From an uncultured Lachnospiraceae bacterium (GTDB lineage Bacteria; Bacillota; Clostridia; Lachnospirales; Lachnospiraceae), in NCBI GenBank assembly GCA_902784165.1, contig CACZTL010000087.1, positions 1 through 35,905 of the forward strand: a DNA stretch of 35,905 bases. Direction: 5' to 3'. Both the position numbers and the translations under genes were made by a program. The first letter of the stretch is position 1, and the number at the start of each line of letters is the position of its first letter. The notes below the pieces were generated by a model. The model was not told where the DNA came from. It worked only from the letters and a program-made list of their open reading frames with translations, and searched no databases. Of the stretch, positions 7,306 through 14,466 are shown in pieces.

Positions 7306-8253
7306 ATGACAGACAGAAATAATCTTATACAAGCCGCAAGGCAGGTCATCGAACAGGTCAGCACTGCGGTGCTGGGAAAAAACGAGGAAATACGCGAGGT
7401 CATGCTCACGCTTTTGGCAGGCGGCAGCACTCTTATTGAGGACATACCGGGAGTAGGAAAAACGACACTTGCCACGGGTTTTGCAAGATCTATGTCACTT
7501 GACTACAAACGAGTGCAGTTTACACCGGATCTTATGCCGTCTGATCTTACCGGGTTTTCGGTGTATGATCCTTCCGTTTCTGACTTTATTTTTAAGCCGG
7601 GCGCTTCTTTTTGTAATCTCCTTCTTGCCGATGAAATAAACAGAAGCTCACCCAAAACACAGTCAGCGCTTCTTGAGGTTATGGAGGAAAAAAAGGTCAG
7701 TGTTGACGGCAACACCCGCGATGTGCCGGATCCCTTTTTTGTTATCGCTACACAAAATCCGCTTGGCAGTATAGGAACGCAAAGGCTTCCGGAGGCGCAG
7801 ACTGACCGATTTATGACGTCTCTTAAGCTTGGTTATCCCGACAGGGAAAGTGAGATACTTATCGCTAAGGGGACATCTGCCGAGAGCAGAACTGCCCACC
7901 TCTCGCCCGTAATATCTGCCGATGAGCTGCGCATTATGCAAAAGGATATATATGACATTTACATAAAAGATGAGCTATACGGCTTTATCTGTGATCTGAT
8001 ATCGGCAACAAGATCACATCCCTTAATACAGCGCGGAGCAAGTCCCCGTGCAAGCATAGCTCTCACAAAGCTTTCAAAAGCCTCCGCCTGGATAGATGGT
8101 AGGGATTTTTGCATACCCGAGGACATTTACGGGCAGTTTATGTATGCGGTGCCTCACAGACTTATCATGAATAATGAAGCAAAGCTTTCTGACGTTTCCG
8201 CGGAAGCGGTATGCAGGGATATCTGTGAGTCGGTACCGGCACCGGAGCTTTAA
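7306..8253 (+). CDS. MoxR-family AAA+ ATPase
   Basis: This 315-residue MoxR ATPase is of the kind encoded with DUF58 and transglutaminase proteins and thought to act as a chaperone for membrane or metal-centre assembly. Walker A is IPGVGKTT (residues 47-54). Walker B is LLADEINR, followed by SSPKTQSALLEVMEE. The sensor region has FVIATQNPLGSIGTQRLPEAQTDRF. The in-frame ATG at 7261 lies on the promoter -10, so MTDRNNLIQAA (7306), with GAGG eight bases upstream, is preferred. Three bases separate its stop from the DUF58 gene, so they form an operon. The molecular target is not known. Confidence 0.93.
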   Translation: MTDRNNLIQAARQVIEQVSTAVLGKNEEIREVMLTLLAGGSTLIEDIPGVGKTTLATGFARSMSLDYKRVQFTPDLMPSDLTGFSVYDPSVSDFIFKPGASFCNLLLADEINRSSPKTQSALLEVMEEKKVSVDGNTRDVPDPFFVIATQNPLGSIGTQRLPEAQTDRFMTSLKLGYPDRESEILIAKGTSAESRTAHLSPVISADELRIMQKDIYDIYIKDELYGFICDLISATRSHPLIQRGASPRASIALTKLSKASAWIDGRDFCIPEDIYGQFMYAVPHRLIMNNEAKLSDVSAEAVCRDICESVPAPEL

Positions 8254-8256
8254 GAT

Positions 8257-9339
8257 ATGGCACGTCGTATAATTTTTCCAATAATCATATTTCTGACCTT
8301 ACTGGCCGCCGCCAATGTAAGATCAGTTCCTCTTTTTGTGCTTGCTATCGCTGAAATAATTTTTGCCGGATTTATGATAGCGCTTGCGCTATTTCAGCGA
8401 AGCCGGCTTACCGCAGAGCCCGTAAGGAGTTTTGTACATTTGCGCAAGGGTGATACCTACGACTGCAGGATAAAGGTAGATAATTTATCACCGTTTCCGG
8501 TCAGCCGCTTCAGGGTCGATCTGACCCACGGGTACCTGCCTGACGCCAAGCAGCAGGTTTCCCTCTACGGCGGCACTGATAAAAATGAGGGATTTCTGCG
8601 GATCGATCTTGACAATAAATACTGCGGTCTCAACCGCGTGGAACTGAAGAACATCAAATGCTATGACTTTCTTTTGCTTTCTGCCTTCTCAAAAAAAGCA
8701 GACAGCTCAGTTCAGATAGCAGTTCTCCCGGATAAAGCCTTAAAGATGCGTATCCTCTATGATCCGCAGCCGGCAATCACAAATGTTTCGGATCAGGCCA
8801 CGGAGCAAACGGCCGTTGCAAACGGCGGAACCGAGCCGAAGGATATAAGACCCTACCGTCAAGGTGATCCCGTTAAGCATATCTATTGGAAGCAAAGCGC
8901 TAAAATGAATGAGCTTTGGGTCAGGGAGTTTAACGAAGACGCCGATCCTTATCCCGTCGTAAAGACTTACTGCCCGTCTCCTTCCGCAACAGGGCTGGAG
9001 AAATACGACACATTTGCCAGGATTCTTTATGCGCTCCTTTCGGGTGTGTCTGATATTTCAGACCGCTTTATTTTCAGACGCTCATTTGCAGACGGAGCTT
9101 ACGATGATTATCTCATAAGCGATACAGCGCAAATCATCTCTGTTCTTGTTTGTCTGTACCGAGAAGATTTCAGAGCGCTTAACGAGCTTTATGTAAATGA
9201 AGATATAACGCCGGCTTTTGAGCTTGCTGCGGATCCGCACACGCTTGCCTTAAGCCGTGACGGGCAAGTGATAAAGACATTTGAAGGCGATGTTTCGGAT
9301 GCGGAGATAAATGACACTGTGATATATATATATAACTAA
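8257..9339 (+). CDS. DUF58 membrane protein
   Basis: A 360-residue protein with two closely spaced N-terminal hydrophobic helices (residues 5-21 and 25-46) and a large soluble part. The DUF58 signature lies near residues 200-230: RPYRQGDPVKHIYWKQSAK, followed by ELWVREF. DUF58 proteins have a VWA-like fold and commonly sit between a MoxR ATPase and a transglutaminase gene, exactly as here. Translation starts three bases after the moxR stop, with a GGAG site inside the moxR end. Its function is inferred from context: a MoxR substrate or partner at the membrane, perhaps in envelope or stress processes. Confidence 0.9.
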   Translation: MARRIIFPIIIFLTLLAAANVRSVPLFVLAIAEIIFAGFMIALALFQRSRLTAEPVRSFVHLRKGDTYDCRIKVDNLSPFPVSRFRVDLTHGYLPDAKQQVSLYGGTDKNEGFLRIDLDNKYCGLNRVELKNIKCYDFLLLSAFSKKADSSVQIAVLPDKALKMRILYDPQPAITNVSDQATEQTAVANGGTEPKDIRPYRQGDPVKHIYWKQSAKMNELWVREFNEDADPYPVVKTYCPSPSATGLEKYDTFARILYALLSGVSDISDRFIFRRSFADGAYDDYLISDTAQIISVLVCLYREDFRALNELYVNEDITPAFELAADPHTLALSRDGQVIKTFEGDVSDAEINDTVIYIYN

Positions 9340-9355
9340 AGTGTGTCGATGGGGA
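9340..9355 (+). repeat. Half REP-like arm forming the DUF58-transglutaminase spacer
   Basis: The 23-base spacer begins AGTGTGTCGATGGGGA, which matches one arm of the REP-like family (compare AGTGTGTCAGATGGGGA at 30980). There is no opposing arm. Its GGGGA lies seven bases before the downstream ATG and is the only purine-rich ribosome binding site there. Confidence 0.65.
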
Positions 9356-9362
9356 AATTACA

Positions 9363-11642
9363 ATGCAACAAAGCACTTTAAAAAACCAATTTTTTTCCGG
9401 CTCAACGCTTTACCATCTGCTGAGTGTTTTTTTCATATGCCTTGGTCTTGCCGGGATCATACTTATGGCTGAATCCGTGCCGGAGATAAGCTTTTTACCT
9501 GCACCTCTTATACTTATCGCAATCGGTGTTACTGCAGGTTTATATTTTTCAAACCTCTTCTCAAAGCCGTTGTTTTACGGTGTTCTTACGGCCATAGTTG
9601 TTTTTTGCATATCCTATATACTGTCAGACCGCGAAGGCTTTGCGTCCCAGTGGCAGTTTCTTTTCAGCGGCATGGTGCCGGATCCGGGTGAAACCTCAGG
9701 CGACATCGGTCGTGTCGCGCTGATACTTACCGTATTTTTTTCGCTGCTTATCTTCTTTTTTAACATACTGCTTAAGCTTCATGCGGTAAGCTTTTTTATA
9801 ACGACTGCTTTCATACTCATTCCGTCGCTTTTCGGATATTCGTTTTCTGCGCACGCTATCATTTTCACGGTCATTTACCAGCTTGCGTTCTTTATTTTGC
9901 CGCTCAGCTTCAAAAGAAACTCCACACGCTCCGAAAAGCTTCAGCAGCGGATACGCGTAAAAAGCACTCTTTTGGCAATTGCCGCCGCTCTTGTCGCGCT
10001 TGCGATCGCCACCCCTATTGCGATCGGTACAGGCAATAATACCTTTGAAAATGTAGCGCGCATGGAAAACTCTGCCCTTAATAATCTGGGACTGAGTCCC
10101 TTTGCTCTGCTTTATAACGACGAGGGAAATGTAAATAAAGGTGATAATAACCTAAACGGTGTTATTACGCTTAAGCTTTCCGCAGACCGCGACCCGGGTG
10201 AAGACATTTACATGAGAGGATACTTTGGAGGAAATTATTACGGTGATTACTGGGATGCGCCCACGGATAATGTGATATTTGACGCGCTTGCGCCTTCTTC
10301 GGATATATCAAAGGATGCTTCGGAGCTTGCAGAGGTTTATAACGCTCTGCGGTATCATACGAGCACGAAAAATTACGGAAACGATGATGCGGCCGTGCAG
10401 ATGAATGTGCGAAATCTGAATATAAACCGTTCCGTAATCTTTCGCCCTTACAATGCAAGCGAGGAGGATACGTCCGGGGGATCAGGTTATTCATTTAAGT
10501 TCTACGGGTACAATAACCTGAATATGGCATTTTCAGACAATGATCCGCAAGAACTGCTTTCATACCGCAAGCTTTTCAGGGATTATTATGCCGATGCTTA
10601 CGATAATTATACTTACATAACAGCCGAGTCGGTACCTCGTCTTAAAGAGCTTGTCAGGGCTAACCCTCTTGATGACGTGAGCGAGATAACCGACTTTATC
10701 ATTAATACTCTTGACGAGCATGCCGAATATACTCTAAATCCCGGCGCTGCGCCCGATGGTGCTGATATGGTAGATTATTTTCTTTTTGAGAATCACAAGG
10801 GCTACTGCCAGCAGTTTGCTTCCGCTGCCGTCCTTATGTACAGGCTTTACGGAATTCCTGCAAGATACGCAACGGGCTTCAGAGTTAAAAATAATGATTT
10901 TACCCTAAACGAAGGAAAAGGATCATACGAGGCTACGGTAACCGACGAACGCGCGCATGCCTGGCCTGAGATACTTATCCCTGAGTACGGCTGGGTTCCC
11001 GTTGAGGTTACGCCTGCCGCAAACAGAGGTATATCAGGCGGAAATCTATCTCCCGAAAACGATCCTTTATCGTCAGGAGCCGAGCCTACGGCGCCTGCGA
11101 CCACTCCTGCCCTACCCGATAATCCCGAGACTGACGGCACAGGTTCGTCAGAAGAAGGCGCCTCTTCTCCCGGAGATGTCGGTTCCGACAGCGCTGACCC
11201 ACAGGAAGCTTCCTCATCATCAGGCAACGCCGGTGATTCTGTAAATGTGCTGCCATGGCTGATACCTGTTTTAGCAGGAGCTGCTGCGGTTGCCGCATAT
11301 TTTGCGTTCAGAAGAAAAAAGCTTTCGAATGAGCAGCTTTCCTTTGACACAATATATAAAAGGCTCAGGGTGCTTCTTAAAAATGCACCTGAGCCTGTAA
11401 CCTGCGAGTTTTATGATAAAGAATTTCCCATACAGCTCTTAAGGGCTGTTCCCGAGCTTTCGGAAGCGGAAGCTAAAGCTGCATATGACAATATCTTAAG
11501 CGCCCTTTACGGACGAGACGGCGCCGATGCGGCTCATAAAGCTTTTCTTAAGTCGCTTTATACAAAATGTGCCGGCTATATCCTACCCCGTACGCCCGCA
11601 GGAAAGCGTGCCGTTCTGAAATATATCAGTATGCTGGGATAG
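9363..11642 (+). CDS. Membrane-anchored transglutaminase-like protein
   Basis: A 759-residue protein. It has several N-terminal transmembrane helices (up to about residue 220), then a large extracytoplasmic domain. A transglutaminase core holds GYCQQFASA (Cys482) and ERAHAWPEI (His532). The third triad position falls in WVPVEVTP, with Glu548 where many relatives have Asp. A Ser/Pro/Gly-rich linker (roughly 565-625) leads to a last helix (VLPWLIPVLAGAAAVAAYF) and a cytoplasmic tail. This is the TgpA-like third gene of MoxR-DUF58-transglutaminase operons. The substrate is unknown; a peptide or cell-wall cleavage or crosslinking role is plausible. The ribosome binding site appears to come from a repeat fragment. 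Confidence 0.9.
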   Translation: MQQSTLKNQFFSGSTLYHLLSVFFICLGLAGIILMAESVPEISFLPAPLILIAIGVTAGLYFSNLFSKPLFYGVLTAIVVFCISYILSDREGFASQWQFLFSGMVPDPGETSGDIGRVALILTVFFSLLIFFFNILLKLHAVSFFITTAFILIPSLFGYSFSAHAIIFTVIYQLAFFILPLSFKRNSTRSEKLQQRIRVKSTLLAIAAALVALAIATPIAIGTGNNTFENVARMENSALNNLGLSPFALLYNDEGNVNKGDNNLNGVITLKLSADRDPGEDIYMRGYFGGNYYGDYWDAPTDNVIFDALAPSSDISKDASELAEVYNALRYHTSTKNYGNDDAAVQMNVRNLNINRSVIFRPYNASEEDTSGGSGYSFKFYGYNNLNMAFSDNDPQELLSYRKLFRDYYADAYDNYTYITAESVPRLKELVRANPLDDVSEITDFIINTLDEHAEYTLNPGAAPDGADMVDYFLFENHKGYCQQFASAAVLMYRLYGIPARYATGFRVKNNDFTLNEGKGSYEATVTDERAHAWPEILIPEYGWVPVEVTPAANRGISGGNLSPENDPLSSGAEPTAPATTPALPDNPETDGTGSSEEGASSPGDVGSDSADPQEASSSSGNAGDSVNVLPWLIPVLAGAAAVAAYFAFRRKKLSNEQLSFDTIYKRLRVLLKNAPEPVTCEFYDKEFPIQLLRAVPELSEAEAKAAYDNILSALYGRDGADAAHKAFLKSLYTKCAGYILPRTPAGKRAVLKYISMLG
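11361..11396. repeat. Inverted repeat inside the transglutaminase gene
   Basis: AGGCTCAGGGTGC (11361-11373) and GCACCTGAGCCT (11385-11396) form a 12-bp stem with one bulged base and an 11-base loop. It lies in codons for the cytoplasmic tail. No U-tract follows, and its role, if any, is unknown. Confidence 0.5.
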
Positions 11643-11648
11643 CTTTAC

Positions 11649-11852
11649 TTAAAATACAGCCTCGTACCCCTCCTCCTCAAGCGCGACTCTGATCTGATCA
11701 TCGGTAACCGATTCATCAGCCGTGAACTCGGCACACTTGTCCTCAAGGCTTACCCTTACATCGCTAATGCCCTCAATCGCTTCAAGAGCTTTTGTTGCAG
11801 CCTTTACGCAATGCTCGCAGGCCATACCTTCGATACCTATTTTTTTGGTCAT
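11649..11852 (-). CDS. Heavy-metal-associated (HMA) domain protein, CopZ-like
   Basis: A 67-residue single HMA domain. The metal site GMACEHC has Cys12 and Cys15, and the beta-alpha-beta-beta-alpha-beta pattern fills the protein. Such proteins bind Cu(I) and pass it to P-type ATPases. No copA, csoR or copY is adjacent, so copper specificity is inferred from the motif only; mercury or another soft metal is possible. The start ATG follows CGGAGG by seven bases. It converges on the transglutaminase gene with six bases between the stops and no clear terminator, so read-through antisense is possible. Confidence 0.9.
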   Translation of the reverse strand: MTKKIGIEGMACEHCVKAATKALEAIEGISDVRVSLEDKCAEFTADESVTDDQIRVALEEEGYEAVF

Positions 11853-12019
11853 AATGTTACCTCCGTTTTTGTGATTTTTGTTACTTTATATATTATACAT
11901 CTTTTAATAATTTTTTTCTTTGTATAATCTGCATTTTTTTGTTATTATGTATGCGATGTGTTTGTATCAGACGGGAACAAACACAAATCACAAAATACGA
12001 CAACTACCGGGAGGAAATT

Positions 12020-12895
12020 ATGTCCGACTTTATAATAGCAACCGCATCCACATCGGATCTTGATATAAATTGGCTTACAGAGCACGATATACCTTTTATA
12101 CCTTACACATATCTTTTAAACGATAAATACAACTACGACGATTGCCGCGTTGAAACAAAAAAGGGAATTTTTAATGCCATGCGATCCGGACAGATGCCTT
12201 CTACCTCCCAGATACCGGAGGAAGAGTACATAAGCTTTTTTACAAAGCTTTTGGAGACGGGGAGGGACATTATATATCTCGACATGTCGCGCGCTATCTC
12301 TAATTCATATAATAATGCGGTCTCGGCTGAAAAGAAGCTTAAGGAGAAATATCCCGACCGGCGGTTTACCATGATAGATACACGCTGTATAACCGGCGGG
12401 CTGGCTCTTTTGGTATCCTTAGTCGTGCGTCTTAAGGAAAGCGGGGCTTCTTATGATGAATGCGTTACATTTGCAGAAGAAAACAAGCTTCACGTGATGC
12501 ACCATTTTGTTGTGGATGATTTAAAGTGGCTGAGAAAGGGCGGACGGCTTTCTAATGCATCCGCATTTATCGGCACTCTTCTTAAGATAAAGCCTATACT
12601 TTACGTTACCGATGAAGGTACGCTTATCGCTTCCTCAAAGGTTCGCGGACGAAAGACCTGCCTGGCAAATGTTGTAAAGGGCATAGCTTCTGATATAGGT
12701 GATCCAGCAGGAAAGGAGGTATTTATTTTCCACGGAGATTGTGAAGACGAAGCCGCGGCCGTTGCCGATGATATCAAACGTACATATCCGGCGATAGGAG
12801 ATATTTCCCTTCATATGCTCGGGCCTACTATAGGCGCGCATGTAGGACCCGGTTTTATAGGGGTCTTTTATCTCGGTACGGAACGCAGTTTTTAA
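12020..12895 (+). CDS. DegV-family fatty-acid-binding protein
   Basis: A 291-residue DegV protein. The N-terminal domain starts IIATASTSDLDINWL. The middle has TSQIPEEEYISFF, and the C-terminal part has LKIKPILYVTDEGTLI. The final GPTIGAHVGPGFIGVFYLG is the family hallmark. In Firmicutes such proteins (FakB type) bind a fatty acid for phosphorylation by FakA, which is not seen here. The open frame extends upstream to 11939, but GGGAGG six bases before ATG 12020 and the family start favour 12020. It stands alone between copZ-like and polymerase genes. Confidence 0.92.
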   Translation: MSDFIIATASTSDLDINWLTEHDIPFIPYTYLLNDKYNYDDCRVETKKGIFNAMRSGQMPSTSQIPEEEYISFFTKLLETGRDIIYLDMSRAISNSYNNAVSAEKKLKEKYPDRRFTMIDTRCITGGLALLVSLVVRLKESGASYDECVTFAEENKLHVMHHFVVDDLKWLRKGGRLSNASAFIGTLLKIKPILYVTDEGTLIASSKVRGRKTCLANVVKGIASDIGDPAGKEVFIFHGDCEDEAAAVADDIKRTYPAIGDISLHMLGPTIGAHVGPGFIGVFYLGTERSF

Positions 12896-12911
12896 TTATG
12901 CTATTAATATT

Positions 12912-12951
12912 CGAACTTCTGTTTGCAAACATTCGTTTTTTATGTTATGAT
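12912..12951 (+). promoter_or_regulatory. SOS promoter with tandem LexA-like boxes
   Basis: CGAACTTCTGTTTG (12912-12925) matches the Gram-positive LexA site CGAAC-N4-GTTCG with one mismatch. A weaker copy, CAAACATTCGTTTT (12926-12939), abuts it. They cover a promoter with TTGCAA (12923-12928), 17 bases, and TATGAT (12946-12951), 21 bases before the polymerase start. LexA repression and DNA-damage induction are therefore likely. Confidence 0.78.
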
Positions 12952-12971
12952 TGCATTCGGAGGTTTTTTTT

Positions 12972-14240
12972 ATGTCTGTTTTTAGTTATGCCTGCATAGA
13001 CCTGAAATCCTTTTACGCCTCTGTGGAGTGTGTGGAGCGGGGACTTGATCCGTTTAAGGCAAAGCTTGTGGTGGCAGATCCTGACCGCGGTAACGGCACC
13101 ATATGCCTTGCGGTTTCGCCTGCTCTTAAGGCGCTCGGCGTAGGAGGACGCTGCCGCGTTTTCGAAATACCAGATGGGATAGATTACATTAAAGCAAAGC
13201 CCCGCATGCAGAAATACATCGACTATTCCGCACGCATATATGAGATCTACCTGCGTTATATCAGTAAGGATGACATACACGTCTATTCTGTTGATGAAGC
13301 TTTTTTTTACATAAAACCTTATATCAGCCTTTATGATACTGACGAAAAAAGAATTGCAAAGATGCTTGCGGATGCTGTATTTAAAGAAACGGGCGTGCCG
13401 GCAGTATGCGGCATGGGTACGAACCTGTACCTCGCGAAGGTCGCTCTTGACATACTCGCAAAGCACTCCCCAAAGCTTATGTATGAGCTTGACGAGGAGC
13501 TTTATAAACAAAAGCTCTGGGATCACCGTCCCTTAACGGATTTCTGGCGCATAGGACGCGGCATATCGCGCCGGCTCGAAAGATACGGTATTCTTACCAT
13601 GCGTCATATAGCGGCAGCCGATAAGGATCTTTTGTTCCGGCTTTTCGGGATAGACGCCGAGCTTCTTATCGACCATGCTCTCGGCGCGGAAAAAACTACT
13701 ATCGCAGATATAAAAAAATACCGCCCAAAGCAAAGAAGTATGTCAAGCGGTCAGGTTCTTTTCCGCGATTACAGCGCCTCCGAGGCTAAGCTTATCCTTA
13801 AGGAGATGGTCGAAGGACTGTGCCTTGAGATGACCGCCGGACATATGCTCACCGATTCCGTTACATTTTACATAATGTATACACACGGATCGGACATTCC
13901 TTTTTCTTCAGCCACAGTAAGCCTTCCGGTAAAGACCGCATCCGGACGGGTGATCATGCCTGATGTGATACGAGCCTACGACAGCGTGATAAATAAAAAA
14001 GCCGCCGTAAGGCGACTGTCTGTTTCATTTAACGATATAGAAGCCGACACCTGTAACCGGCAGCTTACCATTTTCGACATAGCTCGGGACAACTCCTTAA
14101 GCCGCGACATGCGTATGCAGGAGGCTGTGCTTCGCATAAAAGCAATGTACGGGAAAAACGCAGTATTTAAAGGACGCGATCTTGAGGAGTGCGCCACTGC
14201 GCTTGAACGTAATATGCAGATAGGAGGACATAAAAAATAA
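12972..14240 (+). CDS. Y-family DNA polymerase (UvrX/UmuC-like)
   Basis: A 422-residue error-prone lesion-bypass polymerase. Catalytic residues are visible as Asp10 (CIDLKSFYASVEC) and Asp108-Glu109 (YSVDEAF). The helix-hairpin-helix region has DFWRIGRGISRRLERYGI, and a little-finger domain follows. The protein more closely resembles the UvrX/UmuC group of Firmicutes than DinB, mainly by its length and the downstream YolD-like gene. MSVFSYACIDL is chosen as the start because CGGAGG lies eight to nine bases upstream; an ATG seven codons earlier overlaps the -10. The SOS-type promoter suggests induction by DNA damage. Confidence 0.92.
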   Translation: MSVFSYACIDLKSFYASVECVERGLDPFKAKLVVADPDRGNGTICLAVSPALKALGVGGRCRVFEIPDGIDYIKAKPRMQKYIDYSARIYEIYLRYISKDDIHVYSVDEAFFYIKPYISLYDTDEKRIAKMLADAVFKETGVPAVCGMGTNLYLAKVALDILAKHSPKLMYELDEELYKQKLWDHRPLTDFWRIGRGISRRLERYGILTMRHIAAADKDLLFRLFGIDAELLIDHALGAEKTTIADIKKYRPKQRSMSSGQVLFRDYSASEAKLILKEMVEGLCLEMTAGHMLTDSVTFYIMYTHGSDIPFSSATVSLPVKTASGRVIMPDVIRAYDSVINKKAAVRRLSVSFNDIEADTCNRQLTIFDIARDNSLSRDMRMQEAVLRIKAMYGKNAVFKGRDLEECATALERNMQIGGHKK

Positions 14241-14241
14241 C

Positions 14242-14466
14242 ATGAAAAAGCAAGAACATATGACCGCTGAACAAAGAGCCAAGCAATTCATCCCCTTCAA
14301 AGCGCTTGACGGGCTTGACGAAGCGCTCAGAGCTGCTGAAGAGAGTATCTCTCGCAAATTCTTTTACGGAGAGAGGAATACCTGTAGGATTCATACTGAT
14401 TTTCCTCCATCGAAACAAAGCACTCCGGAAGGCCCACAAGACACACACATTTCCGGGCTCTCGTGA
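14242..14466 (+). CDS. YolD-like small protein, tail overlaps recD2
   Basis: A 74-residue frame starting one base after the polymerase stop codon. Residues 7-34 (MTAEQRAKQFIPFKALDG followed by LDEALRAAEE) resemble YolD-like proteins (RAAQFAPFAAL-type motif) that accompany UvrX-type polymerases in SOS units. After about residue 36 the sequence no longer looks like the family. It is antisense to the conserved C-terminus of recD2 for 140 bases. The gene is probably truncated or has a replaced tail. AGGAGG lies 14 bases before the first ATG, so translation may be weak or coupled. I am fairly sure of the N-terminal relationship but not that the tail is functional. Confidence 0.62.
   Translation: MKKQEHMTAEQRAKQFIPFKALDGLDEALRAAEESISRKFFYGERNTCRIHTDFPPSKQSTPEGPQDTHISGLS

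Noticed and set aside
12945-13526. 193-codon open frame on the minus strand
   Set aside because: It lies opposite the Y-family polymerase, which has clear catalytic motifs, a ribosome binding site and an SOS promoter. The reverse product resembles no protein.
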